Below are positions 22,887 to 31,356 of a stretch of DNA of 64,000 bases, piece by piece. How positions within the stretch are numbered: position 1 is the stretch's first letter; the number at the start of each line of letters is the position of its first letter. A program made the translations under genes and the position numbers. The DNA is taken from NCBI RefSeq assembly GCF_000421525.1, contig NZ_ATXE01000001.1, forward strand, positions 1,178,001 through 1,242,000, read 5' to 3'. Source of the stretch: Aestuariimicrobium kwangyangense DSM 21549 (GTDB lineage Bacteria > Actinomycetota > Actinomycetes > Propionibacteriales > Propionibacteriaceae). The notes under the pieces are model-generated. The model saw nothing but the letters and a program-made list of their open reading frames with translations, did not search any database and was not told the origin of the DNA.

Positions 22887-23932
22887 TGGGCATCGCCCAC
22901 ACCTGGCCGGACGTGCTGACCTCCCTGGTCAGTGGTCAGGACCTGGACCTGCCAGCAGCGCGCTGGGCGATGGACCAGGTGCTGTCGGGTGACTCCACGC
23001 CGGTGCAGATCGCCGGATTCGCCGTCGCGCTGCGCAGCAAGGGCGAGACCATCGACGAGGTCTCAGGGCTGGCCGACGCCATGCTGTCGCGCGCCGCCCA
23101 GATCGATCTGAACCGTGAGGCCGTCGACGTCGTCGGCTCCGGCGGCGACCGCGCCAACACCGTCAATGTCTCGACCATGGCTGCGATGGTTGCTGCCGCG
23201 GCCGGCGCGAGGGTGGTCAAGCACGGGAACCGAGCAGCGAGCTCACAGTGCGGCACCGCTGACTGCCTCGAAGCCCTGGGCGTCTGTCTGGACGTTCCCG
23301 TCGAGGCACACGCCGGCATCCTGGCCGAGTTGGGCATCACCTTCCTGTTCGCGGCGAAGTTCCACCAGGCGCTGCGATACGCGGCCTCGGCGCGCAAGGA
23401 GCTGGGGATCCAGACCACCTTCAACTTCCTGGGCCCGCTGGCCAACCCGGCGCGCCCCCTCGCCCAGGCCGTGGGCGTGGCGCACGAACGGATGGCACCC
23501 CTGATGGCGGGAGTGCTCGCCGGCCGCGGCGGTCGGGGACTCGTGTTCCACGGCGGTGACGGCCTCGACGAGCTCACCACCACCACCGACTCACAGGTGT
23601 GGCTCTTCCGCGACGGTCGCATCGTCGAGAGCGCCCTCGACCCCGTCGAGCTCGGACTGCAGCCAGCGCACAGCCAGGACCTGGTGGGCGGCCCGCCGCA
23701 GCACAACGCGCAAGTCGTCCGGGACCTGTTCGCCGGCACCACCGGGCCCGTGCGCGACATCGTGGTGCTGAACGCGGCGGCTGCGCTGCTCGCCTTCCAC
23801 GGCCCCGATCTCGATGCCCCGCTGGTGGACCAGTTGCGGGTGCGGCTCGACGAGGCCCGCGCCGCCATCGACTCCGGAGCCTGCTCGCGACTGTTGGACC
23901 GATGGGTCGAACTGAGTCAGGCCAGCGTCTGA
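22886..23932 (+). CDS. trpD: Anthranilate phosphoribosyltransferase
   Basis: A 348-residue enzyme that joins anthranilate and PRPP in tryptophan synthesis. The signature loops are all present: GSGGDRANTVNVST for pyrophosphate binding, KHGNRAASS, and NFLGPLANPARP. No other trp genes are nearby; a detached trpD near the qcr genes is also the mycobacterial arrangement. Translation is probably coupled to the receiver-like gene. Confidence 0.95.
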   Translation: MGIAHTWPDVLTSLVSGQDLDLPAARWAMDQVLSGDSTPVQIAGFAVALRSKGETIDEVSGLADAMLSRAAQIDLNREAVDVVGSGGDRANTVNVSTMAAMVAAAAGARVVKHGNRAASSQCGTADCLEALGVCLDVPVEAHAGILAELGITFLFAAKFHQALRYAASARKELGIQTTFNFLGPLANPARPLAQAVGVAHERMAPLMAGVLAGRGGRGLVFHGGDGLDELTTTTDSQVWLFRDGRIVESALDPVELGLQPAHSQDLVGGPPQHNAQVVRDLFAGTTGPVRDIVVLNAAAALLAFHGPDLDAPLVDQLRVRLDEARAAIDSGACSRLLDRWVELSQASV

Positions 23933-24002
23933 TTCCCTGCTGAGTGGCAGTCAGGCCGGGTCGGATCCGCTCGGGCCCGATGTGTTCAGCTCAGGTGACT
24001 GC

Positions 24003-24695
24003 TCAGGTCAGGGCGAGGGCGACCCAGGGGCCCACCCACAGCGCCGGTCCGTAGGGGAAGGCCGAGCCCAACCCGGAGGGGTGGCGACGCCGCCACAACG
24101 AGACCAGCAACCCGTGCACCGCCCCCAGCGCCGTGCCCGCCAGGAGCGCCCCGAACCAACCCGACCAACCCAACAGGCCGGCCAGCGCGCCCAGCGGCAC
24201 CGCCAGACGCACGTCCCCGAACCCGAACGCACCGGTGATGCGCCACACCAACCAGAAGAAGGCGGTCGCCAGCGCCGCTCCCGCCACCACGGTCAGCACT
24301 CTTCCCGGGGCTGGGTCGCGGATGAGCACCGCCGCCACCCCCACCACGGTCATCCCGGCCGCCCACCAGTGGAGCCGCACCGGAAGATAGGTCGTCGCGA
24401 GGTCGACCGTGACCAGCACCAGCCCCGCCGAGCCCCAGGCCAACCACGGCCAAGGTTCGGCGAGGGTGCTGGCCCACGCTCCGAGCAGCGCAGCGACCAG
24501 CAGTGTCGACACCACCCAGCCCCGCCGGCGAGCGACGCTGGCGTAGCTCGGCTTCGTCCAGGCCGGGGACTGCGGAAGGTGGGGCAGCTCATCGACCTCG
24601 TCGGGTTCGGGGAGTCGCGAGACCGCCCACCACGCCGCCAGGGCGATGCCTGAGCAGCTGAGGGCTCCAGCCGCTGCAGTCCATGCCCCGTTCAC
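24003..24695 (-). CDS. Prepilin peptidase-like membrane protein (A24 family)
   Basis: A 230-residue membrane protein with about six helices. The two catalytic aspartates of the A24 family can be recognised: VTVDLATTYLPVRLH for the first and FGFGDVRLAVPLGA for the second (the usual GxGDxK with Arg for Lys). It lacks the cytosolic zinc-binding domain, as in many actinobacterial forms. Such enzymes cut and sometimes methylate type IV or Flp pilin precursors, but no pilus genes lie in the window. The GTG start has a TAGGGT box seven bases upstream. Confidence 0.82.
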   Translation of the reverse strand: MNGAWTAAAGALSCSGIALAAWWAVSRLPEPDEVDELPHLPQSPAWTKPSYASVARRRGWVVSTLLVAALLGAWASTLAEPWPWLAWGSAGLVLVTVDLATTYLPVRLHWWAAGMTVVGVAAVLIRDPAPGRVLTVVAGAALATAFFWLVWRITGAFGFGDVRLAVPLGALAGLLGWSGWFGALLAGTALGAVHGLLVSLWRRRHPSGLGSAFPYGPALWVGPWVALALT

Positions 24696-24702
24696 GCCCT
24701 GA

Positions 24703-24708
24703 ACCCTA
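24703..24708 (-). promoter_or_regulatory. -10 box of the A24 peptidase gene (leaderless type)
   Basis: TAGGGT on the minus strand, seven bases before GTG 24695. Confidence 0.4.
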
Positions 24709-24836
24709 GGGCCGTGCGGGGGTCACAGCCGCAACGGGGGGCGTCTGTGAGGGGACGATTTTCGTCGTCCGCGAACCTGCAAGCCGATTTCGTGGGCGCC
24801 TGCCCAACTGACGCGTGGGTGGGCTGCAATGTGGTC

Positions 24837-26117
24837 ATGAACCCACGCCCCGAAACCCTCGCCGTGCACGCCGGCCAGGAGCAGGCCGACCCGGCCACGA
24901 ACGCCCGTGCCGTGCCGATCTACCAGACCACCAGCTACGTGTTCGACTCGACCGAGCACGCGGCCGACCTGTTCGCCCTGCGCGCCTCCGGCAACATCTA
25001 CACCCGCATCATGAACCCGACCCAGAACGTCTTCGAGGAGAGGGTCAATGCCCTTGAGGGCGGCGTCGGGGCCCTGGCGACGGCATCGGGGGCGGCCGCG
25101 GTCACCTACGCCGTGCTCACGCTGGCCGGCGCGGGCGACAACATCGTGGCCCTGTCCACCCTCTATGGCGGCACGTACGCACTGTTCGCGCACACCCTGC
25201 CGCAGTTCGGCATCGAGACCCGGTTCGTCGACCCCGCCAAGCCCGAGGACCTGGCGGCGCACGTCGACGACCGCACCAAGCTGGTGTTCGGCGAGACCGT
25301 CGGCAACCCCAACCTCAACGTGGTCGACCTCGATGCGTGGGCCGAGGCGGCACACGCTGCCGGACTGCCCTTCGTGGTCGACAACACCGTCCCGACGCCC
25401 ATCCTGACGCGCGCCTTCGACCACGGCGTCGACATCGTCGTGCACGCCGCCACCAAGTACATGGGCGGCCACGGCACCAGCATGGGCGGCATCATCGTCG
25501 ACTCGGGCAAGTTCGACTGGGCGGCCCACTCCGAACGCTTCCCCTCACTCACCGGACCCGACGGCGCGTACCACGGCGTCGTCTGGACGGAAGCGGCAGG
25601 TCCTGCGGCCTTCATCATCCGCGCCCGCACCGTGCTGCTGCGCAACACCGGGGCGGCCATCGCCCCTCTGAACGCCTGGCTGATGCTGCAGGGGCTCGAG
25701 ACCCTGCACCTGAGGATGGAACGGCACTCGTCCAACGCCCTCGCCGTTGCCGAGTACCTGTCGCAGCACCCGGCGGTCGCCTGGGTCACCTATCCGGGTC
25801 TGCCCGGCGACCCGTCCCATGAGGTGGCCAAGCGCATCCTCGACGGCGGTTTCGGTGGTCTGGTGGCGTTCGGTCTCAAGGGCGGACGAGAGGCCGGCGC
25901 TGCCTTCATCGAGGGTCTCAAGCTGTTCAGTCACCTGGCGAACATCGGCGACGCGAAGTCCTTGGCCATCCACAACGCCACCACCACCCACTCCCAACTG
26001 ACCGAGGAGGAGTTGGTGGCGGCAGGTGTCCGCCCCGAGATGGTGCGATTGTCGATCGGCATCGAACACGTGGACGACATCATCGCCGATCTCGCCCAGG
26101 CGCTCCCGACCGCCTGA
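24837..26117 (+). CDS. metY: O-acetylhomoserine sulfhydrylase / aminocarboxypropyltransferase
   Basis: A 426-residue PLP enzyme of the Cys/Met metabolism family. The pattern ETLAVHAGQEQADPATNARAVPIYQTTSYVF and the length of about 430 residues are those of MetY, which makes homocysteine from O-acetylhomoserine and sulfide. The PLP lysine lies in HAATKYMGGHG, and SRIHxGxED-like phosphate contacts are replaced by YTRIMNPTQNVFE as expected. The frame is open upstream to 24714, but ATG 24837 gives the standard N-terminus. A GGACGA-loop-TCGTCC hairpin at about 24753-24771 lies upstream. It is followed by a 16-bp tandem repeat and a strong terminator. Confidence 0.93.
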   Translation: MNPRPETLAVHAGQEQADPATNARAVPIYQTTSYVFDSTEHAADLFALRASGNIYTRIMNPTQNVFEERVNALEGGVGALATASGAAAVTYAVLTLAGAGDNIVALSTLYGGTYALFAHTLPQFGIETRFVDPAKPEDLAAHVDDRTKLVFGETVGNPNLNVVDLDAWAEAAHAAGLPFVVDNTVPTPILTRAFDHGVDIVVHAATKYMGGHGTSMGGIIVDSGKFDWAAHSERFPSLTGPDGAYHGVVWTEAAGPAAFIIRARTVLLRNTGAAIAPLNAWLMLQGLETLHLRMERHSSNALAVAEYLSQHPAVAWVTYPGLPGDPSHEVAKRILDGGFGGLVAFGLKGGREAGAAFIEGLKLFSHLANIGDAKSLAIHNATTTHSQLTEEELVAAGVRPEMVRLSIGIEHVDDIIADLAQALPTA

Positions 26118-26152
26118 CCGGGCCCGTCCTGCCCAGGGGTCGACCCCAAACG

Positions 26153-26255
26153 CGAGACGACCCACACACGAGACGACCCACACACGAGACGACCCACACA
26201 CGAGACGACCCACACACGAGACGACCCAAACACGAGACGACCCAACACGAGACGA
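26153..26255 (+). repeat. 16-bp intergenic tandem repeat, seven copies of the core
   Basis: The core CGAGACGA recurs at 26153, 26169, 26185, 26201, 26217, 26233 and 26248, with CCCACACA spacers that drift at the 3' end (CCCAAACA, CCCAACA). It lies between the metY stop and the shared terminator. The near-identity of the first units suggests recent slippage or expansion. Confidence 0.95.
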
Positions 26256-26290
26256 CAAGGGCCGGTTCCCACGCGGGGAACCGGCCCTTG
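26256..26290. terminator. Bidirectional terminator between metY and the sunset-domain gene
   Basis: A perfect 15-bp inverted repeat with a five-base loop (ACGCG). It lacks a T run, but its strength and place between convergent genes make it a likely terminator for both. Confidence 0.7.
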
Positions 26291-26311
26291 CCGTCGGTGT
26301 CGAGCTGCGGG

Positions 26312-27226
26312 TCAGCGCTGGGCGCGGGTGAACCCGGCCTTCTCTGCCGCCTCCTCGTTGGCGAACCAGACATCGGCGATCGTCCGGTCGTAGCCACCCG
26401 AGTCGGGCAGGTGGAACTTCATCGAGCGCTCATTGCCCTTGATGGTGAAGCCCTCGGGTGGGTTCTCCCCCACGTACGAGCCCTCACCGTAGGACGGAGC
26501 CTCGGCGGTGGCCTCCGAGGCAACATCGGAGTCCGGCGAGAAGGCTGCATCAGCATCCTCGAAGGCTGCGTTCGCGGCTTCGTCCTCGGTCAGGTCAGAG
26601 GCCGAGAAGGTCTGCACCGGCTCCTCCTCGCTGGCCCGGGCACCAGGGGTGTAGGCGGCGGAGGGCTCATGTGCCGTCCAACCCGAGTCCTTCGAGGTGA
26701 GGAACTGGCGCACGGCGACGGCAGCGCCGGCCAACAGGGCAGTGGCTGCGACCAAGCCGGCGATCGTCTTGCCGACCTTGCGCTTCTTCTTGGGATGCAC
26801 CACCTCTGCCAGGCTCGCCTCCCCCTTGGCCGCGGCCAGAGCGGCGGCGCCTCGCTTGCTCGCCTCCTGCACCGCGGGGTGCTTCTCGGCCTCGTGCAAG
26901 AGCGCGACCAGCTTGGGCACCAGGTCTTCCTGGACCCGGCTCCGGGCCTGATCGGTGTAGGGGGAGACCTGCTTGAGCACGGAGTCGGCGTGCGGTGCCA
27001 GCGACTCCTTCGCCTTGGTGGCGGCTTCTGCCGCGTGGCCCGCGGCGGACTTGGCAGCCGTCAACGCGACAGGCCCGTACTTCTCCGCGGACTCTGCGGC
27101 CAGCTCCTGTGCGGTGTGCACATAGGGGGCCAAGAAGGCGACGGCGGCATCGATCGCGTCGTGCGCGCGCTCGGTCGGCGTGGGCACCTCGATGACGATC
27201 TTGTTCTTCTTCTTCTTGAGTGACAA
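26312..27226 (-). CDS. Membrane protein with C-terminal sunset domain
   Basis: A 304-residue protein. After a short basic start (KKKKNK) comes an Ala/Lys/Glu-rich helical region to about residue 145, one transmembrane helix at about 153-170 ([17 protein letters not shown]), an acidic disordered stretch, and at the end a small domain with [21 protein letters not shown] and [15 protein letters not shown]. That last block matches the sunset domain, which in actinobacteria is often appended to other proteins, including some L17 ribosomal proteins. Function is unknown. The start is TTG 27226, chosen because GGAGGAA lies just upstream and no ATG or GTG fits. Confidence 0.8.
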   Translation of the reverse strand: MSLKKKKNKIVIEVPTPTERAHDAIDAAVAFLAPYVHTAQELAAESAEKYGPVALTAAKSAAGHAAEAATKAKESLAPHADSVLKQVSPYTDQARSRVQEDLVPKLVALLHEAEKHPAVQEASKRGAAALAAAKGEASLAEVVHPKKKRKVGKTIAGLVAATALLAGAAVAVRQFLTSKDSGWTAHEPSAAYTPGARASEEEPVQTFSASDLTEDEAANAAFEDADAAFSPDSDVASEATAEAPSYGEGSYVGENPPEGFTIKGNERSMKFHLPDSGGYDRTIADVWFANEEAAEKAGFTRAQR

Positions 27227-27382
27227 GGGAGTTCCTCCGTTGTGTGGGTACGTGGCGTGATCGCCAGGTCAGCTCGTGGTCGAGCATCGTCCACGCTAGC
27301 GCGACAAGGAGCAACGCTTCCCAAGGCGGGAAGAGTTCTCAGGGGGGACTCCGGGTCAACGGTGACGGTGTGGACGACCCGA

Positions 27383-27388
27383 TAGGCT
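27383..27388 (+). promoter_or_regulatory. Candidate -10 box of the cyclophilin gene
   Basis: TAGGCT, predicting a start near 27395 and a 38-base leader that ends in a strong ribosome site (GAGGAGAA). Confidence 0.45.
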
Positions 27389-27432
27389 CGGGACGATCGT
27401 TCCGGACCATCCATCCCAACCCGAGGAGAATC

Positions 27433-27942
27433 GTGGCGACTGCCATCCTGCACACCAACCACGGCGACATCAGCATCGACCTGTTCGAAGACCAGGCGCC
27501 CCAGACGGTGAAGAACTTCGTCGGACTCGCCACCGGCATTCAGGAGTACGCCGACCCGAAGACGGGCCAGCCCACCACCGGCAACTTCTACGACGGACTG
27601 ACCTTCCACCGCGTGATTGACGGTTTCATGATCCAGGGAGGGTGCCCGCTGGGCACCGGCACCGGCGGCCCCGGCTACAAGTTCGGCGACGAGATCCACC
27701 CCGAGCTGTCGTTCGATCGTCCGTACCTGCTGGCCATGGCCAACGCCGGACCCGGCACCAACGGCTCGCAGTTCTTCATCACCGTCGTTCCCACCCCTCA
27801 CCTCAACCGTCGCCACACCATCTTCGGCGAGGTCACCGATGAGGAGTCCAAGGCCGTGGTCGACAAGATCGCCCACGTGCGCACCGGATCCCAGGACCGC
27901 CCCGTCCAGCCCGTCGTGATCTCATCGGTCGAGGTCAACTGA
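27433..27942 (+). CDS. ppiA: Peptidyl-prolyl cis-trans isomerase, cyclophilin type
   Basis: A 169-residue cytosolic cyclophilin that speeds proline isomerisation in folding proteins. The active-site wording [29 protein letters not shown] and [11 protein letters not shown] is complete, including the arginine of FHR and the QFF core. No signal peptide is present. GTG 27433 is preceded by GAGGAGAA. The rhomboid-like gene follows 47 bases downstream on the same strand, an order common in actinobacteria. Confidence 0.94.
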   Translation: MATAILHTNHGDISIDLFEDQAPQTVKNFVGLATGIQEYADPKTGQPTTGNFYDGLTFHRVIDGFMIQGGCPLGTGTGGPGYKFGDEIHPELSFDRPYLLAMANAGPGTNGSQFFITVVPTPHLNRRHTIFGEVTDEESKAVVDKIAHVRTGSQDRPVQPVVISSVEVN

Positions 27943-27989
27943 CCTCGTCCTCAGCCAGACGACCCCACCAGCACCCCGACGGAGCACAC

Positions 27990-28643
27990 GTGAGCCACCA
28001 GCGCCAAGACTTCAGATTCTCGACGGCACCCGCTGAGAACCGGGTCACCCTGGCGCTGGTCGGCGCAGTGGTGCTGGTGGCGGTCGCCTGTTCCTTCACC
28101 CCCCTCGCCCAGTACCTCGTGGTCGGGAGCCATCCTGCCCTCGCGTGGGAGTTCTGGCGCCCGGTGCTGTACGCGTTCACCTCGTCCGGTCTGATCCAGG
28201 CCGCCATCAACGGGGTGATCCTGTACCTGATGGGCCGTGGCCTGGAGAACGAGTTGGGCGGCGCCCATCTCGCCGGCGCCTTCGTGCTCTGCGGATTGGG
28301 CGGCGCCACGGCGATGACGGTGCTCGGCCCCCCGGTGGCTCTGGACGGGGCGATCTGCGGGGTGTTCGGCATCGTGGCCGGCTACGCGGTGCTGAAGTAC
28401 CGCGCCCAGCACGACATTCGTGCCGACATCATCCTGCTCACCCTGATGGTCGTCTACTCGATCGTGGTCGGGTCGCAGAACTGGATCGGTGAGCTGGGTG
28501 GTATCGCCGTCGGCGTGGGTCTGGGTGCCCTGTTCGCCTATTCGCCCTGGTCGAAGCGCGCATCCCGACTCAAGCTCGGTGCGATCGGTGTTGCGCTTCT
28601 GTGTCTGGCGCTGATGGGCGCCACCTGGGCGCTCGGCGCCTGA
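27990..28643 (+). CDS. Rhomboid-family membrane protein lacking both catalytic residues
   Basis: A 217-residue protein with six expected helices and recognisable rhomboid landmarks: WRP at residues 56-58 in the first loop, the helix-2 asparagine (Asn74), and the glycine-rich helix contacts. In place of the catalytic GASG the sequence reads ALDG, with Asp119 where the nucleophilic serine should be, and the helix-6 AHLGG reads GELGG, with Glu168 for histidine. It should therefore be a pseudoprotease, perhaps a membrane chaperone or binding protein. It sits 47 bases after the cyclophilin gene and probably shares its message. Confidence 0.8.
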   Translation: MSHQRQDFRFSTAPAENRVTLALVGAVVLVAVACSFTPLAQYLVVGSHPALAWEFWRPVLYAFTSSGLIQAAINGVILYLMGRGLENELGGAHLAGAFVLCGLGGATAMTVLGPPVALDGAICGVFGIVAGYAVLKYRAQHDIRADIILLTLMVVYSIVVGSQNWIGELGGIAVGVGLGALFAYSPWSKRASRLKLGAIGVALLCLALMGATWALGA

Positions 28644-28664
28644 GCCCAAGGGCTGCGGATCGAG

Positions 28665-28943
28665 TCAGCTACCGCCGAGGGAGAATGCGGCCTCGAGGTC
28701 GTGCTGGGAGAACGAGCGGAACGCAATGTGCGTCTCGGTGTCGATCACGCCCGGCACCTTGTTCAGACGGTCGGCGATCGTGGTCGCCACCTCGTCGTGT
28801 GAACGAACCCGAACGATGGCGATCAGGTCGATCTGCCCCGTGACCGAGTACACCTCGGTCACCCCCTTGATCTCGGCGATCTGCTGGGCCACCTCCGGGA
28901 TGCGGGAGGTCTCGGCGTGGACGAACACGATGGCGGTGATCAT
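28665..28943 (-). CDS. Stand-alone Lrp/AsnC ligand-binding (RAM) domain protein
   Basis: A 92-residue protein that corresponds to the C-terminal RAM domain of Lrp/AsnC regulators, without the DNA-binding helix-turn-helix: ITAIVFVHAE, a helix, then GVTEVYSVTGQIDLIAIVRV and the closing TETHIAF. Such domains form rings and bind amino acids; here it may act as a sensor for a partner. A TAGGAT box inside the end of the neighbouring exonuclease gene gives it a leaderless-type start. Confidence 0.85.
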   Translation of the reverse strand: MITAIVFVHAETSRIPEVAQQIAEIKGVTEVYSVTGQIDLIAIVRVRSHDEVATTIADRLNKVPGVIDTETHIAFRSFSQHDLEAAFSLGGS

Positions 28944-28949
28944 GCCGCG

Positions 28950-28955
28950 ATCCTA
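28950..28955 (-). promoter_or_regulatory. -10 box of the RAM-domain gene (leaderless type)
   Basis: TAGGAT on the minus strand, six bases before ATG 28943; it overlaps the stop codon of the upstream gene. Confidence 0.4.
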
Positions 28956-30911
28956 TGCCGAATCGTCGACGACGACCGAGGGCCGGGCGGGCTGACCTCC
29001 GACCCCCGCCCAGCCCAGATCCCGGTCACTCCAGCCGGTGGCCAGGTCGTCCGGGTCGATCAGGGCGAGGTGCTCGGCCCCGACGGCTGCCACCCTCGCC
29101 AACTCGCCCTCACCGAGGCCGATGCCGACGGGCCAGGCCCACTCGCCCTCGATCTCGATCAGCCGTACGCCCGGTTGTTCCATCCAGGCTGCAACCCGTT
29201 CGGCCTCCTCGACACTGGCGGCCGGCAACCACGCTGGTCCGTCGGGAACCGACTCCGCCATGGAGACAGCGTCCCGGGCCACCTGCTGTGGCACCCCTCC
29301 GATCGGGCAGTGGGCCGAGCCGACCAGTCGTCCACGACGGAGCACCTGCACCTCCCACCCGGTCTCGATCCGGCGGGCCGCCACGATCTGTGAGCACCGC
29401 GCAAGCGATGACAACCGATGCCAGCGCCGCGTCGTCGACGTGTAGGTGGTCAGCCTGCGGGTGAGCTCCTGGGCCTCCTCGAAACGCTGCTGCCGGGCCA
29501 ACCGATCGAGCTTCGAGCCGACGGCCCGCACCACCGGACGAACGTCGGCGTCGAGGGCGTGGGTGAGCGCCTCGACGACGGCCGAGTACTGGTCGACCCC
29601 CTCGCCGAGTTGGCACGGCGCCGGGCATCGCCCCATCTCGCCCAGCGCGCACGCCGGACTGGGTCTGCGTGCGGAGAGACGGGTCGTGCACTGACGGATG
29701 GGGAACGCGTCGTACAGGGCCAGACAACCCTCCTGGGCCGCCTGTGACGACCCGAAGGGACCCCAGTACCGGGCTCCGTCGTCGGTCACCTGACGTACCA
29801 CCGACAATCTGGGGAAGGCCTCCTGGGTGACCTTGACCCAGTGCGTGCGGTGCTGACGTTTTGAGCGGCGGTTGTACCGGGGGGCGTGGGCAGCGATCAT
29901 GCGCAGCTCCCGCACCTCGGCCTCGAGTTCGGTGGAACAGACGACGTGGTCGACCCCGTCGGCGACCCTGACCATCTCTTCGATCCGACCCCTCTTCTCC
30001 GACGCCGTGAAATAGCTGCGGACCCGGGTTCGCAGACTCCGCGACTTGCCGACGTACAGCACCTCCCGCCGGGTGCCTGCCTGGCCATCGGGCAGGTCGG
30101 CCCAGAACCAGTAGACGCCCGGGGAGTCGGGCAGACCCTGGGCCAGTGCTCGCTTGGCGCGGCGCTGGGGCGAGACGCGGTGGGTGAACTCGGTCAGGTC
30201 CTCCAGCGTGCTCACCCCCAGATTGCCCACCCGGGCCAGGAGGCCGTGGAGCACCTCGACGGTGGCGCGGGCATCGGACAGGGCCCGGTGGTTCGGCTGG
30301 GTGGTGGTGCGGAAGAAGGCCGCCAACGTCGCGAGCTTGCAGTTGGGCACCTCGTCCTTGAGCAGGCTCTGCCGGGCCAGGGCCACGGTGTCGACGACCA
30401 GGAAGCCGGGCCACGGATGGTCGTGCAGCTTCGCGGCCCGTTTCAGGAAGCCGACGTCGAAGCCCGCGTTGTGGGCCACCAGCACCGAGCCGGCTGCGAA
30501 CTCGAGGAAGCTCGGCAGCACCTCGGGGAGCCGGGGGGCACCGGCGACCATCTGGTTCGTGATCCCCGTCAGCACGGCGATCAGGGGCGGGATGGCCGTG
30601 GCCGGGTTCACCAAGGTCTGGTACTCGGCGAGCACCTCACCACCGCGGACCTTGACGGCTCCGATCTCGGTGATGGTGTCGCCCTCGCCGCCCCCGGTCG
30701 TCTCGAGGTCGACGACCACGAAGGTGACAGCCGCCAGCGGCGTGCCGAGGTCCTCGAAGCTGGGTTGCCCGAAGCCCTGCTGCCCGAGGCCCGGTGGTGC
30801 GGCCGGCGACGGCTGGGTCAGCGGGGTGACCTCGGGCCTCGTCCGCGGCTCGTGCTCGCGGTAGGCGGCCCAACCCCGGGATGCACGAGTGGGGGAGCGG
30901 TCCGGTGACAT
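28953..30911 (-). CDS. DEDDh exonuclease fused to a GIY-YIG/UvrC-like nuclease region
   Basis: A 652-residue cytosolic DNA-repair-type protein. Residues about 60-230 form a DnaQ-like 3'-5' exonuclease with VVDLETTGG (motif I), HNAGFDVGFL (motif II) and NHRALSDARATVEVL (motif III). Residues about 265-345 form a GIY-YIG domain (SPGVYWFWAD, then VLYVGKSRSLRTRVRSYF), followed by a UvrC-like middle region with a cysteine-bearing segment (CALGEMGRCPAPC). The fusion is known in actinobacteria, including mycobacteria. The exact substrate is not known. ATG 30911 has TAGCGT seven bases upstream. Confidence 0.9.
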   Translation of the reverse strand: MSPDRSPTRASRGWAAYREHEPRTRPEVTPLTQPSPAAPPGLGQQGFGQPSFEDLGTPLAAVTFVVVDLETTGGGEGDTITEIGAVKVRGGEVLAEYQTLVNPATAIPPLIAVLTGITNQMVAGAPRLPEVLPSFLEFAAGSVLVAHNAGFDVGFLKRAAKLHDHPWPGFLVVDTVALARQSLLKDEVPNCKLATLAAFFRTTTQPNHRALSDARATVEVLHGLLARVGNLGVSTLEDLTEFTHRVSPQRRAKRALAQGLPDSPGVYWFWADLPDGQAGTRREVLYVGKSRSLRTRVRSYFTASEKRGRIEEMVRVADGVDHVVCSTELEAEVRELRMIAAHAPRYNRRSKRQHRTHWVKVTQEAFPRLSVVRQVTDDGARYWGPFGSSQAAQEGCLALYDAFPIRQCTTRLSARRPSPACALGEMGRCPAPCQLGEGVDQYSAVVEALTHALDADVRPVVRAVGSKLDRLARQQRFEEAQELTRRLTTYTSTTRRWHRLSSLARCSQIVAARRIETGWEVQVLRRGRLVGSAHCPIGGVPQQVARDAVSMAESVPDGPAWLPAASVEEAERVAAWMEQPGVRLIEIEGEWAWPVGIGLGEGELARVAAVGAEHLALIDPDDLATGWSDRDLGWAGVGGQPARPSVVVDDSA

Positions 30912-30918
30912 GGCCGAC

Positions 30919-30924
30919 ACGCTA
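30919..30924 (-). promoter_or_regulatory. -10 box of the exonuclease/UvrC-like gene (leaderless type)
   Basis: TAGCGT on the minus strand, seven bases before ATG 30911. Confidence 0.45.
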
Positions 30925-30936
30925 GGGCGGGGTTCG

Positions 30937-30974
30937 GACAAATTCGGGGAGGACGTGCTCCCGGCAGATTTGTC
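30937..30974. repeat. Imperfect inverted repeat between divergent genes
   Basis: GACAAAT at 30937-30943 and its complement ATTTGTC at 30968-30974 enclose an inner GGGAG/CTCCC pair with a six-base loop. It lies between the exonuclease/UvrC-like gene and the small Cys-pair gene and could be an operator or a hairpin. Confidence 0.4.
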
Positions 30975-30998
30975 AGGGGCCCATGTTCGGATGCGGGC

Positions 30999-31262
30999 AT
31001 GGATTCCTTGATTGTTGACTGCTCCACCTGTCAGGTACGCGGCGTCGGCTGCTCGGACTGCGTCATCAGTGTGCTTCTCGAACCATTCGACCCACAGGCC
31101 GTGTCGGAACCACAGGCCGTGTTCGACACCGATGAGCAGGCAGCAGTCGCCGCCCTGGTGGAGTCGGGTCTGGTCCCCCCGCTGAGGTTGGTGACCCCCG
31201 ACCGCGGCTCGGACGGGGCCGGCGAGAGTCCGGGACCACATCGGCGGGCAGCCGGGTGGTGA
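30999..31262 (+). CDS. Conserved small actinobacterial protein with two Cys pairs
   Basis: An 87-residue protein whose first part, IVDCSTCQVRGVGCSDC, carries two CxxC pairs (Cys8/Cys11 and Cys18/Cys21), a spacing that could bind zinc. The middle reads DEQAAVAALVESGLVPPLRLV, which I recall from a family found next to NlpC/P60 genes in many actinobacteria. No function is known. It is divergent from the exonuclease gene and 94 bases ahead of the NlpC/P60 gene, which has its own promoter-like box. Confidence 0.75.
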   Translation: MDSLIVDCSTCQVRGVGCSDCVISVLLEPFDPQAVSEPQAVFDTDEQAAVAALVESGLVPPLRLVTPDRGSDGAGESPGPHRRAAGW

Positions 31263-31299
31263 TCCGGCCAGTCGAGTGGCGCGCCTCCTGAAGGTCGGT

Positions 31300-31305
31300 T
31301 AAGAT
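31300..31305 (+). promoter_or_regulatory. Candidate -10 box of the NlpC/P60 gene
   Basis: TAAGAT in the context CGGTTAAGATTTTCTC. It predicts a leader of about 45 bases. A similar GTTAAGCTTCTC stands before the beta-glucosidase gene. Confidence 0.35.
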
Positions 31306-31356
31306 TTTCTCAGGCAAGTCGGTGGAGTGGCTCCATCCGGCGTGGAAGGCAGAATC

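Noticed and set aside
24709-24836. SAM riboswitch before metY
   Set aside because: The upstream 128 bases contain one small GGACGA/TCGTCC hairpin but none of the conserved SAM-aptamer core that I can recognise.
26153-26255. CRISPR array
   Set aside because: The repeat unit is only 16 bp including its near-constant spacer; there are no unique spacers and no cas genes.
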